DNA from: Candidatus Woesearchaeota archaeon
Lineage (GTDB): Archaea > Nanobdellota > Nanobdellia > Woesearchaeales > UBA583
DNA length: 39,139 nucleotides
Reading direction: 5' to 3'
Assembly (NCBI GenBank): GCA_027858315.1
Contig: JAQICV010000058.1
Coordinates: 1-39,139, forward strand
Positions 16,420-24,637 of the stretch are shown piece after piece. The notes below the pieces were generated by a model. The model saw nothing but the letters and a program-made list of their open reading frames with translations. It did no database searches and was not told the origin of the DNA. The position numbers and the translations under genes were made by a program. Position 1 is the stretch's first letter, and every line of letters starts with the position of its first letter.

Positions 16420-18069
16420 TTATAAAGAGAATGGAAGAGAACTTTCTCCATCAGTCCTATATCTCTTTAAAATTTTCACAACTTCAAAATAATCCATAAT
16501 ATTTTTCTGAATTAATTTTTCAATAATTTTTGTCCTATTTTTCATAATATTATAAATATCTCTTGCGTCAGCTAAACCAAGATGCTTTGCAATTTTCTGC
16601 TCTAAGATATAACTATTATATAAACCTCTGAAAAGATGTTGATCTTTACCATGATCCCAATGGAATACTTCTTTTGTTAAAACTTTTCCAACTTCATCAT
16701 TATAATTAATAATCTCAGTTACACTTAACACACGCCTTTCAACTTTCCCTTTAACATATACTGCAGATTGAATAATTACAATATTTAAATTATCAATGAA
16801 AGCAATAGGAATATTAATTGGATCTCCTGTAAGTCTTTGAATCATTGAATGAACGGAACCTGCGTGAAATGTAGATATTACTGGATGACCAGTTTGCATT
16901 GCTTGAAATGTAATATTTGCCTCTTTACCCCTAATTTCACCAACAATAATATAGTCAGGTCTTGATCTTAATGATGCAATAAGTAAATCAAACATTGTAA
17001 CATCAGTTTTTTCTCCAGACTCTCTTGTAACTAAATGTTGCCAAATAGGATGTGGAAGAGTAATCTCTGGAGTTTGCTCTACTGAATACACTTTAAAGTC
17101 AAATGGAATAAATGCAGTCATTGCATTAAGAGTTGTAGTTTTTCCTGATGCAGTTTCTCCACAAACAAACATTGAAACTCCACTTTCACAACATAACCAT
17201 AAATATGCTCCCATCTCTGCACTCCAAGTTCCCCAATTAACAAGCATAGGTACACTAATAGGAGTTTCATTAAACTTCCTGATTGTAAATGATGAACCAC
17301 CAAGACTTACTTTTCTAGAATAGATGTAGTTTACTCTTGAACCATCAGGCATAATTGCATCAACTACAGGTCTTGCTTCAGATACAGGCCTTTCTACTCT
17401 TTCAGAAGATTCTACAATATATTTATTTAATTCAATATCATTATCAAAAACAATTGTAGTTTCAATACTTCCAAAAACTTTATGAATTATCCAAATTGAA
17501 CCTAAACCTACACAAGATATATCTTCAATATACATATCTCTTAATAAAGGCTCTAATTTTCCATAACCTAGTCTATCTTTAATTAAACTGAATAAAATAT
17601 TATGATATTGAGTTTCATTGATTGTTATTTTTTTTCCAAGATTATTTAAAAAATTTGGTTTTTCAGGAGGATGACTAATATGAACTACATCATTATACAA
17701 ACTTACAAGAACATCTTTTAATTCTTCAAGAGTATTTGGAATTTTTGCTGTATGTGCTACTTCAATTATTCTATCTACAATAGCATCATAATACTCTTTT
17801 TCATCTTTAGTTAATTCTGGCATGATTACAGTGTAAATAATACTACTAGAATCTTCACTTTCTTGACTTAAATGAATAAAAATAGGATCACCTACCGGAT
17901 AAATAATGTTTGGATTTTCAACATCTTTTAAACTCCTATCCAATTGTGTTCTAAATTCTGGAACTCCTTTTATTTTAGAAATTTTAGTAACAAATTCTCT
18001 TAAATGGGAAAATTTAGCTTGTGCTTCATTAAAATCTAATGTTTTTGAAAAATGTTGTTTTTCTACCAC
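16420..18069 (-). CDS. arlI: Archaellum/type IV pilus secretion ATPase ArlI (FlaI)
   Basis: The 549-residue VirB11/GspE-type ATPase powers assembly, and in archaella rotation, of type IV pilus-like filaments. The N-terminal domain covers about residues 1-240; GSSFTIRKFN precedes the Walker A GETASGKTTTLNA with Lys310; YIIVGEIRGKEA is the Walker B; GHPVISTFHAGSVHSMIQRL is the His box. The start is GTG 18069; the longer upstream DNA is stem-loop-rich, and GAGGTGG lies about 8 bases upstream of the GTG. Upstream is arlH (gap 175 bases), downstream two micro-ORFs and arlJ. No archaellin gene is in the window, so the filament could be a pilus. Confidence 0.9.
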   Translation of the reverse strand: MVEKQHFSKTLDFNEAQAKFSHLREFVTKISKIKGVPEFRTQLDRSLKDVENPNIIYPVGDPIFIHLSQESEDSSSIIYTVIMPELTKDEKEYYDAIVDRIIEVAHTAKIPNTLEELKDVLVSLYNDVVHISHPPEKPNFLNNLGKKITINETQYHNILFSLIKDRLGYGKLEPLLRDMYIEDISCVGLGSIWIIHKVFGSIETTIVFDNDIELNKYIVESSERVERPVSEARPVVDAIMPDGSRVNYIYSRKVSLGGSSFTIRKFNETPISVPMLVNWGTWSAEMGAYLWLCCESGVSMFVCGETASGKTTTLNAMTAFIPFDFKVYSVEQTPEITLPHPIWQHLVTRESGEKTDVTMFDLLIASLRSRPDYIIVGEIRGKEANITFQAMQTGHPVISTFHAGSVHSMIQRLTGDPINIPIAFIDNLNIVIIQSAVYVKGKVERRVLSVTEIINYNDEVGKVLTKEVFHWDHGKDQHLFRGLYNSYILEQKIAKHLGLADARDIYNIMKNRTKIIEKLIQKNIMDYFEVVKILKRYRTDGESSLPFSL

Positions 18070-18092
18070 TTTTGAGCCACCTCAGAGAGTGC

Positions 18093-18190
18093 AAAAATTT
18101 CAAAGAAATTTTTAGACATACTCAAAAATGAAATATTTTTGGCACACATCAATCTTTGATTGAATTGTGAAGCAATGCTATGCATTTTAC
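18093..18190. other. Stem-loops in the arlH-arlI intergenic region
   Basis: The 175-base gap between two genes of one operon holds AAAAATTTC-AAA-GAAATTTTT (18093-18113), CAAAAAT/ATTTTTG (18123-18141), TCAATC-TTT-GATTGA (18149-18163) and AATGC-TAT-GCATT (about 18173-18185). Inside an operon such stems could be an RNA processing or stability element giving arlH and arlI different expression. No coding frame is seen here. Confidence 0.45.
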
Positions 18191-18244
18191 TTTGTACAAT
18201 TTTTATTAAATCAAATTTTAAAATATTATTTATAATTTCCATTT

Positions 18245-18949
18245 TTATGCATAACTTCCGATTTCGATAATCAATCCTTCTTTAGGCTCTACTCTAAATG
18301 GAATACTATTCTTGTAAATTCCATAGGGTCTTTTGAATCTTTTAACTTCAATGTTCCTAATTACTTCTCCACCTATTTTTTTAACTGCAATACTCAAAAA
18401 TAAATCTGCAACACTTCTTAAAAGATTTTGAAATTTACTATCAAGTTGAGTAGGATCAATTGTGAAAATAACAGTTTTATTTAGATTGTTAAGTTTTCTA
18501 AAAAAATTTATAATATCATAAAATTCACTTTCTTCAGAACCTTGTTTAATTAACAAAAATGAAAGTGTATCAAATATTATTACATCACTTTCAAAAATTC
18601 TTTTATTTTCCATTATTTTTTTTAAAAAGTCTTCATCAAATTTAACTTTTCCTAAAAAAGGAACCATAGTCAAAAATAACATTTGTTGATTCAAAAAATA
18701 ATTATTTATATTGTAATTTAGTGAGTTTAATTGCTTAATAAAATCTAAAGTATTTAGCTCAGTACTAATATAAGAAATTTTTACATTATTTTTTAACATT
18801 GCATATGAAAACCTTTGACAAAGAATACTTTTTCCTGAACCATCCTCTCCTTCTATTAAAATTATCGAGTTTTTAGGGATTCCTCCACCAAAATAAGAGT
18901 TCAACTCATCCCTTGCAAGCTCAATAGAAAAATATCCTTTTTCAAACAT
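18245..18949 (-). CDS. arlH: ArlH (FlaH), KaiC/RecA-like ATPase of the archaellum motor
   Basis: The 234-residue RecA-fold protein binds ATP and docks on ArlI/ArlJ. NSIILIEGEDGSGKS is the Walker A (Lys40 by this start), and ESDVIIFDTLSFLL the Walker B strand without the catalytic Glu, as in FlaH. The ending RFKRPYGIYKNSIPFRVEPKEGLIIE is typical of FlaH. ATG 18949 is preferred over a TTG at 18964, because the TATA-like CTTTATATT near 18972-18980 lies about 23-31 bases upstream of it. It heads the arlH-arlI-arlJ operon. Confidence 0.85.
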   Translation of the reverse strand: MFEKGYFSIELARDELNSYFGGGIPKNSIILIEGEDGSGKSILCQRFSYAMLKNNVKISYISTELNTLDFIKQLNSLNYNINNYFLNQQMLFLTMVPFLGKVKFDEDFLKKIMENKRIFESDVIIFDTLSFLLIKQGSEESEFYDIINFFRKLNNLNKTVIFTIDPTQLDSKFQNLLRSVADLFLSIAVKKIGGEVIRNIEVKRFKRPYGIYKNSIPFRVEPKEGLIIEIGSYA

Positions 18950-19073
18950 AGTAATCTTTCTCAAAATTGTAATATAAAGTTATTTTATTATTAGATAGTA
19001 AGAAAGGAATTATTATCTTATATTATATAGAAAAAAGTTAAAAAAAAAAGGGAGAAAAATATACTAAATAAAA

Positions 19074-20291
19074 TTAAATTTTAATGATTCCGTTACCAAT
19101 AATACGCCATTTATTACCTTCAAATCTTCTAAAGATTACTACTCGGTCTCCTTCAAAAGCCATTACAGGTTTTCTTAATGAAACAGTTGTTTCTTTAGGA
19201 TTGGTTTTGATTACAGCACCAACAGTTGTTAGTGAATTTACAATTAACATTAAAGGTTCACTTGGAACAAAAGGTTTAACTTCAAACTCACCACTACTTG
19301 TAATTACTTTTGGAAATAAATTATTCTCAAAATTTACTTGAGTTAATGGTTCAGGTAAAGAACCTTTTAATCCTACAATTTGACCAACTAATGAGTCAGT
19401 TTTTGTGTTAGTAGGATCAAGTCCAGTCATTACTGCAACACTTCCACCTGGAACTGCAGTTTCTAACTTATCCTTATCAGACATTAAACCTTCAATTTTT
19501 GCATAAATTGATTCATAAAATACTTTACCATCTCTACTATATGCAAATCCAGGTTTAATTTCAATTTCATCTCCAACACTAAAACATCCTTTTTGTATGG
19601 AACCTCCAAGAATTCCACCTTTAAGTTTTAAATAACTATCTCCAGGTTTATTTATATCAAAAGATCTTACAATATTCATTAAAGGTTTATCATCTAAATT
19701 TCTTTGTGGATCTTTAAAATGTTCAACAATACTTTTCAATAATTCAGAGAGATTTGCCCCATATTGAGCAGACATAGGCATAATCGGAGAATCTTGTGCA
19801 ATTGTTCCTTTTAAAAATTTTTTAATGTCTTGATAATTTTCTAAAGCTTCCTCTTTAGATACCATATCAATTTTATTTTGAATAACAATTACTTGTTTAA
19901 TTCCAGCAATCTCTAAAGTTTTTAAGTGTTCAATTGTTTGAGGTTGTGGACATTTTTCATCAGCTGCAATTAGTAATAATGCGCAGTCCATTACTGCTGC
20001 TCCTGAAATCATTGTTGCCATAAAACTCTCATGTCCTGGAGCATCTACAATAGATACTTTCTTTAATGATTTTAGATTATCCTCATTTTTTGAACTGAAT
20101 TTGTTTCCATCAGAATAAATAATAAAGTTCGTATAACCTAGTTTAATTGTAATTCCCCTTTTTTTCTCTTCAGAATGTGTATCTGTCCATTTCCCTGAAA
20201 GAAGCTTAGTTAAAGTAGTTTTTCCGTGATCTACATGTCCAACAATACCAATATTGATTGTTGGTTGAATTGGTAAATTATCTGTACTCAT
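19074..20291 (-). CDS. eif2g: Translation initiation factor aIF2 gamma subunit, zinc knuckle lost
   Basis: The 405-residue GTPase carries initiator Met-tRNA to the ribosome as part of the aIF2 trimer. GIVGHVDHGKTTL (P-loop), RGITIKLGY (switch I), VDAPGHESFMATMISGAA (G3) and NKIDMV (G4) are intact, and domains II and III end with EGDRVVIFRRFEGNKWRIIGNGII. After LGYTNF, where archaeal orthologs carry a zinc knuckle with CxxC pairs, residues 57-77 (SDGNKFSSKNEDNLKSLKK) contain no cysteine. Transcribed with the upstream 99-residue gene (gap 35 bases). Confidence 0.93.
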   Translation of the reverse strand: MSTDNLPIQPTINIGIVGHVDHGKTTLTKLLSGKWTDTHSEEKKRGITIKLGYTNFIIYSDGNKFSSKNEDNLKSLKKVSIVDAPGHESFMATMISGAAVMDCALLLIAADEKCPQPQTIEHLKTLEIAGIKQVIVIQNKIDMVSKEEALENYQDIKKFLKGTIAQDSPIMPMSAQYGANLSELLKSIVEHFKDPQRNLDDKPLMNIVRSFDINKPGDSYLKLKGGILGGSIQKGCFSVGDEIEIKPGFAYSRDGKVFYESIYAKIEGLMSDKDKLETAVPGGSVAVMTGLDPTNTKTDSLVGQIVGLKGSLPEPLTQVNFENNLFPKVITSSGEFEVKPFVPSEPLMLIVNSLTTVGAVIKTNPKETTVSLRKPVMAFEGDRVVIFRRFEGNKWRIIGNGIIKI

Positions 20292-20326
20292 ATAAAAAAT
20301 AAATAATATGTATTATATAAAGGTTT

Positions 20327-20626
20327 CTAGTTATCAGTGTGAATTGTATATGCTAAAATCCTTCTTAGTCCTTTTAAATTTTCATTAGAGAGTTTTTCTT
20401 TTCTCAATTCAGCATTTAAATTAAGCAATTCAGAATAAAAATTTACTAATATATCCTTTTTAACAATATCTAAAGAAGTTTCTAATCCATAATTTCTTGC
20501 AACCCTAATTGTTCTGAGTGAAAAATCATCATTCCCATTTACTAATGAGATATATAACTTATTAACAAGAGCAATAGAATTGTCTTGAGTTAATGAATAT
20601 AGTATGTTCGGATTAGGTTTAAACAT
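20327..20626 (-). CDS. Hypothetical 99-residue helical protein upstream of eif2g
   Basis: The protein is mostly helical and highly charged in its second half (NAELRKEKLSNENLKGLRRILAYTIHTDN), with FSLRTIRVARNYGLETSLDIVKKDI in the middle. I do not recognise it. It sits 35 bases before eif2g and 68 bases after hisS on the same strand, so it is probably part of a translation operon. The codon use matches the neighbours. Confidence 0.6.
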   Translation of the reverse strand: MFKPNPNILYSLTQDNSIALVNKLYISLVNGNDDFSLRTIRVARNYGLETSLDIVKKDILVNFYSELLNLNAELRKEKLSNENLKGLRRILAYTIHTDN

Positions 20627-20694
20627 TTTTCAATGTTATCTATAGCAAAAACTAACTTAAGACAATTTAGTTTAACTTATTAGAGATGAAAATG

Positions 20695-21987
20695 TTAAAA
20701 TTTAACTTTTTCTTCTTTTCCCGAAGAAAGATTTTTTAGAGTATATACTCCTTCTTCAATATCATTTTTACCCAAGATTACTAAATTTTCACAACCCAAA
20801 TATTCTGCATAATCAAAAGCTTTTTTTAGTTTATATCCATAAAACATTTCAACATTTTCATTTTTTCTTAGTTTATTTGCAAGATCAAATGATTTTTCAA
20901 CTAAACTTTTATCTAAAGGAACAATTAAAGTATCAGTTAATCCTTCTTTGTCATCATTTTTTTCTAAACAAATCATTATTGGAACAAGTCCAAAACTTAC
21001 ACCTAAAGCAGGAATTACTTCAGAATTTCCAACATAATCACCTATAACTTTATCGTATCTTCCACCAGAACCTATAGAAGATTTAATTTTCCCATTTTTC
21101 TCATAAGCTTCCCAAATATTGCCTGTATATATATCTAAACCTCTTGACATTGAAAAATTAATTCGGAAATTTGTATAAGATTTAATTAAAATTGTAAGTT
21201 TTTCTAATTCTTCAATTCCTTCTATTAATAAATCATTTTTTGATACTTTTTTGATTTCTTCAAAAGAGTTATTCGATAAAATATCTATTGCGAGTTTGGC
21301 TTTTTCATCATCAAGACTTTTCTTTTTAATTTCTTCTAGAACACCTTTTTCACCAATCTTTTTTAATTTATCAATACTTAAAATTATAGCAGACAAATCT
21401 TTTTCTTCAAAACCAGATTGTAATAAAGCACCTCTTAAAATTTTATTATTATTTAATTCTAAAATTCCATCAATTCCAAGTTTTTCATAAGTTTCATAGA
21501 ACATAATTAAAGCTTCAGCTTCTATTTCTACACCATTTATCCCAACTACATCACCATCACATTGCATAAACTCACGCATTCTTCCTGCTTTAATTGGTCC
21601 ATCTCTGAAAACTTTTCCAATTTGATACCTTCTAAATGGTTTTTTTAATTTTTTATATTCTTGAGCTACAAATCTACACATTGGAACTGTTAAGTCGTAT
21701 CTTAAACCAAGTTCCCTTTCCCCCCTATCAGATAATTTGAATATTTCCTGAACTATCTCAGCATCTTCATCATATTTATATTTTAATGTGTCCAAATATT
21801 CGATTAATGGTGTATCAAAAGGTCTAAATCCGAAACTCTCAAATCCTTGCTTAATAATCTCTAAAACTTTATTAATTTTAATCTGTTCTTTAGGACTACT
21901 ATCTTTAGTACCCTTTAAAATTTCAAAATTCTTCTTTTGAGCCACCGAAAAATCTTTTTCAGATTTCGACTGTGTTTCTAATGTCAT
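20695..21987 (-). CDS. hisS: Histidyl-tRNA synthetase
   Basis: The 430-residue class II synthetase charges tRNA-His. Motif 1 lies near GFESFGFRPFDTPLIE; the histidine-specific loop is GLRYDLTVPMCRFVA; motif 2 is KPFRRYQIGKVFRDGPIKAGRMREFMQCD; SRGLDIYTGNIWEAY is the histidine A motif; and SIGSGGRYDKVIG is the second. The anticodon-binding domain is residues about 335-430. It carries a 20-residue N-terminal extension rich in Ser/Lys. Length is normal. Confidence 0.94.
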   Translation of the reverse strand: MTLETQSKSEKDFSVAQKKNFEILKGTKDSSPKEQIKINKVLEIIKQGFESFGFRPFDTPLIEYLDTLKYKYDEDAEIVQEIFKLSDRGERELGLRYDLTVPMCRFVAQEYKKLKKPFRRYQIGKVFRDGPIKAGRMREFMQCDGDVVGINGVEIEAEALIMFYETYEKLGIDGILELNNNKILRGALLQSGFEEKDLSAIILSIDKLKKIGEKGVLEEIKKKSLDDEKAKLAIDILSNNSFEEIKKVSKNDLLIEGIEELEKLTILIKSYTNFRINFSMSRGLDIYTGNIWEAYEKNGKIKSSIGSGGRYDKVIGDYVGNSEVIPALGVSFGLVPIMICLEKNDDKEGLTDTLIVPLDKSLVEKSFDLANKLRKNENVEMFYGYKLKKAFDYAEYLGCENLVILGKNDIEEGVYTLKNLSSGKEEKVKF

Positions 21988-22030
21988 AATAATACATTAA
22001 AGAGAATTATTTAAAAAGCTACTGAAAAAA

Positions 22031-22357
22031 TTATGAGTTATTAAATTCGACCAAAGTTTTTTCTAATTGATTATAATCTATAATTGGCAATTCTTCTTTG
22101 ATAATTCCAACAATTTCTTCCCTACAATAATTAGAGATTCCTTGAGGCTTATAATATGTTAATTTGTTTTTATCAAATTGACAACAACCAACTGCACCAG
22201 AGACAATATAATTTTTTTTTGAATCAACACTAAGTTCCATACTTTCAACAAATTTTCCATCATTAAATAACACTATAAACTTACCTGCCTCTCCAAAAAT
22301 TTTGAATGAGCAATCTTTACTTATTTCTTTTTCGATTCTATAACTTTTGTTCTCCAC
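22031..22357 (-). CDS. Hypothetical 108-residue protein
   Basis: The frame starts with GTG 22357, 27-34 bases from the TATA box at 22384-22391. It looks like a small alpha/beta protein: an N-terminal beta part (SFKIFGEAGKFIVLFNDGKFVESMELSVDSKKNYIVSGAVGCC, given as a pattern of short strands) with a Cys-Cys pair, then a helical C-terminus. I recognise no family. It is divergent from the NFACT gene and 43 bases upstream of hisS on the same strand. Confidence 0.55.
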   Translation of the reverse strand: MENKSYRIEKEISKDCSFKIFGEAGKFIVLFNDGKFVESMELSVDSKKNYIVSGAVGCCQFDKNKLTYYKPQGISNYCREEIVGIIKEELPIIDYNQLEKTLVEFNNS

Positions 22358-22383
22358 TATAAATTTAAATTAAATTAAAAGCA

Positions 22384-22391
22384 TTTATAAA
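22384..22391. promoter_or_regulatory. Shared bidirectional TATA box
   Basis: TTTATAAA is its own reverse complement. It lies 27-34 bases from GTG 22357 on the minus strand and 24-31 bases from ATG 22415 on the plus strand, so one symmetrical element may serve both divergent genes. Confidence 0.45.
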
Positions 22392-22420
22392 TGTTTTTCT
22401 ATAGTTTATTAGTAATGGTA

Positions 22421-22442
22421 CAAAAATCAAGTAAGATTTTTG
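22421..22442 (+). other. Leader stem-loop with overlapping mini-ORF before the NFACT gene
   Basis: CAAAAATC-AAGTAA-GATTTTTG is a perfect 8-bp stem between the expected transcription start (near 22415) and the NFACT start at 22455. An ATG at 22415 opens a 10-codon frame ending at 22447 within the same stretch. Removing one T from the TTTTT run would join it in frame to the NFACT gene. Confidence 0.35.
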
Positions 22443-22454
22443 AATAAATACAAA

Positions 22455-23588
22455 ATGAAACAGATATCATCATTAGATTTATATTATTTAGTTAGAGAGT
22501 TTAAAATCCTTGAAAATCAAAGAATAGATAGTTTTTATTTTGAAAGTGGAACATTTTATATTAAAGTTTATGTTAAACAAAAAGGTAATAAATATTTAAC
22601 AAACAAGGTTTCTAAATTTATATATTTAGGTAATGAAAAAAAAGATAGTTCTACTCCTCCAAATTTTATTCAATATTTAAGAAAATATTTGAAAAATGCT
22701 TTTATAGAAACAATTGAACAAATGGAAAATGAAAGAATTTTGAAAATTATTATTACTAAAAAAAATGAAAAAGAGGAAATGGATACTTTTTATATATTCA
22801 TCGAATTATTCTCAAATGGTAATGTTATTTTGACAGATGAAAATTTAAATATTAAAAATTCCCTTACAAAAAAAACATATAAAGATAGATCAATTAAAGT
22901 ACATGAAAAATATGAATTACCACCACAAAAAGAAATTTCAATTTTTAATTTAGATAAGGAAAAATTTATTTCAATGTTTGAAAAAGAAGATTTAGAGATA
23001 GTAAAATTTTTAGCTACTAGGTTTGGAATTGGAGGTAAATTTGCAGAAGAAGTTTGTTTTAAAGCTAAAATCGATAAGAATGCTAAAGATCTCAAACCTG
23101 AAGAATTTAATAATTTGATTGAAAATTTAAAAAAATTACCAAATGAAGAAGTAAAATCATATGGAGTTTACAAAAATGAAGAATTAATAGATTTTATCCC
23201 CTTTGATTTTAGCTCAATTATTTATCACAAGAAAGAATTTACAAATTTTAATGATGTAATAAAAACTTATTTTGAACATTTTTTAGATGAAGCAGATAAA
23301 CATGAAGAAGAACTAAAAAAAGAGCTAGAAAAACTTAAAAGAAGGCTCAAAACACAACAAAAACAAAAAGAGATGGTCTTAAAAGATTATGAAAAATATA
23401 ATGAAATTGGAAATAAGATTTATGAACATTATTCCCTCATAGAAGAATTACTTGAATCAATTAATAAAGCTAGTAAAGAAAAAGGATGGGATTCTGTTAA
23501 AAAAACTATAAAAGAAAATGAAAAACTATCGAAAATTATTAAAGTTCTAAATTATAAAAACAATGAAATTATTTTGAATCTTGAATAA
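22455..23588 (+). CDS. Shortened NFACT/RqcH-type protein (NFACT-N, HhH, half coiled coil)
   Basis: Archaeal RqcH (Rqc2/NEMF homologs) bind stalled large ribosomal subunits with tRNA and add C-terminal alanine tails. From ATG 22455 there are 377 residues. ISSLDLYYLVREFKIL opens NFACT-N; FIQYLRKYLKNAFIETIEQMENERILKI is the tRNA-contact region, where the usual Asp-Arg pair reads Glu-Arg; FLATRFGIGGKFAEEVCFKA is the HhH part; a coiled coil runs from about residue 277 to 340. The chain stops at YKNNEIILNLE, just where the second coiled-coil half and the NFACT-R domain normally follow (full-length proteins are about 650 residues). A TTG at 22440 is an alternative start. Confidence 0.75.
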   Translation: MKQISSLDLYYLVREFKILENQRIDSFYFESGTFYIKVYVKQKGNKYLTNKVSKFIYLGNEKKDSSTPPNFIQYLRKYLKNAFIETIEQMENERILKIIITKKNEKEEMDTFYIFIELFSNGNVILTDENLNIKNSLTKKTYKDRSIKVHEKYELPPQKEISIFNLDKEKFISMFEKEDLEIVKFLATRFGIGGKFAEEVCFKAKIDKNAKDLKPEEFNNLIENLKKLPNEEVKSYGVYKNEELIDFIPFDFSSIIYHKKEFTNFNDVIKTYFEHFLDEADKHEEELKKELEKLKRRLKTQQKQKEMVLKDYEKYNEIGNKIYEHYSLIEELLESINKASKEKGWDSVKKTIKENEKLSKIIKVLNYKNNEIILNLE

Positions 23589-23985
23589 TTGATTCTCTCA
23601 AATATAACCAATAAGAAATAGGTTCACCTTCACTTGTTTGTCCTATAGGGACGCCGCACATAATTTTACTTTTAGCAAAATTTTCATAAAAATGATTGGA
23701 AGTCTCTTGATCTAGTGTTATAAAACCTTTACAACTATATTGATTAGATTTCTTTTTAATGAATTTCTCTAATTTAGAATCATTTTTAATTAAAGGTAAA
23801 TTATCTTTGTTTAAATCTTTTGATGAAGTAGTAGAATAATTTCTTTGAATTGAATGAAAATCTTTACTTATAAAATAAATTGTCCCAGTAAAACTCATAA
23901 GATTTAAAAATGGACCAATAGATTTTAAACCATTTTCCAAACTAACTTTGTGTTCTCTAAGTTCTTTTTCTTTTTTTCTAAACAT
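23569..23985 (-). CDS. Hypothetical 138-residue protein
   Basis: The protein has a basic N-terminus (MFRKKEKELREHK), a short hydrophobic stretch (about residues 25-40, FLNLMSFTGTIYFIS), and a C-terminal part with KGFITLDQETSNHFYENF, CGVPIG and SYWLYLRES. Ser/Asn-rich in the middle. I do not recognise the family. It converges with the NFACT gene and overlaps its last 20 bases. The cysteines at CKGF and MCGV might bind metal, but that is speculation. Confidence 0.5.
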   Translation of the reverse strand: MFRKKEKELREHKVSLENGLKSIGPFLNLMSFTGTIYFISKDFHSIQRNYSTTSSKDLNKDNLPLIKNDSKLEKFIKKKSNQYSCKGFITLDQETSNHFYENFAKSKIMCGVPIGQTSEGEPISYWLYLRESIIQDSK

Positions 23986-24067
23986 ATATATTAGATTTTA
24001 AATTTATTTATAAATTATTTGAATTGAAAAATAATTGATTTATCTATACTCACTTTATACTAAAAAT

Positions 24068-24544
24068 CTATTGTTTTGATAATTTCTCAAAACTTTGAGC
24101 TAAACTACCAGCTTGAGTTGTTAGAAAACTAATTAAATATTCATTAAATAAGATATAATCAATGTCTTTTGTTGCATTTTCATTGTCATCAACTACAGTT
24201 ACAGTAAAATTCTCAATATCCATATCTATACTTATTTCTTGTTTTTTAAATCCCCAATTTACTTCAATTACAATAACTAAATTCTCGGTATCATAGAACC
24301 ATATTTTAATTTCTTCTTCTGAATCATTTAAAATTTTTATAGAAACAAAATCTTTAAATTCATTTGGAAGAAATTTTTTAAAAAAACTCTCAAGCATCAA
24401 TTCATCATCTATTACTAAAAATTCTAATGCTCTTCTATTTTTGTTTAAATAGAAAAATTCAGTATAAAGGTCTTTATTTATAACTCTTTTACTCTTCTTT
24501 CTAAATTGTCTTAATATTGAATTAGTTTTTTCAGATCTTTCCAT
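24068..24544 (-). CDS. Hypothetical 158-residue protein
   Basis: A basic N-terminus (LRQFRKKSKRVINKD) leads into an acidic alpha/beta domain (LVIDDELMLESFFKKFLPNEF, then strands KIWFYDTENLVIVIEVNWGF and ISIDMDIENFTVTVVDD) and a final helix ISFLTTQAGSLAQSFEKLS. It has no signal peptide. It could be a DPANN-specific protein; I recognise no family. It is 93 bases downstream of lysK on the same strand. Confidence 0.55.
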   Translation of the reverse strand: MERSEKTNSILRQFRKKSKRVINKDLYTEFFYLNKNRRALEFLVIDDELMLESFFKKFLPNEFKDFVSIKILNDSEEEIKIWFYDTENLVIVIEVNWGFKKQEISIDMDIENFTVTVVDDNENATKDIDYILFNEYLISFLTTQAGSLAQSFEKLSKQ

Positions 24545-24637
24545 TTTTAAATTTCTCCATTAAATTTTTAATTTGTGAATGCGCCATTTAGACACCTTAT
24601 AATACTTTAAGTTTTTTATATTTAAAAATATTGTTAT

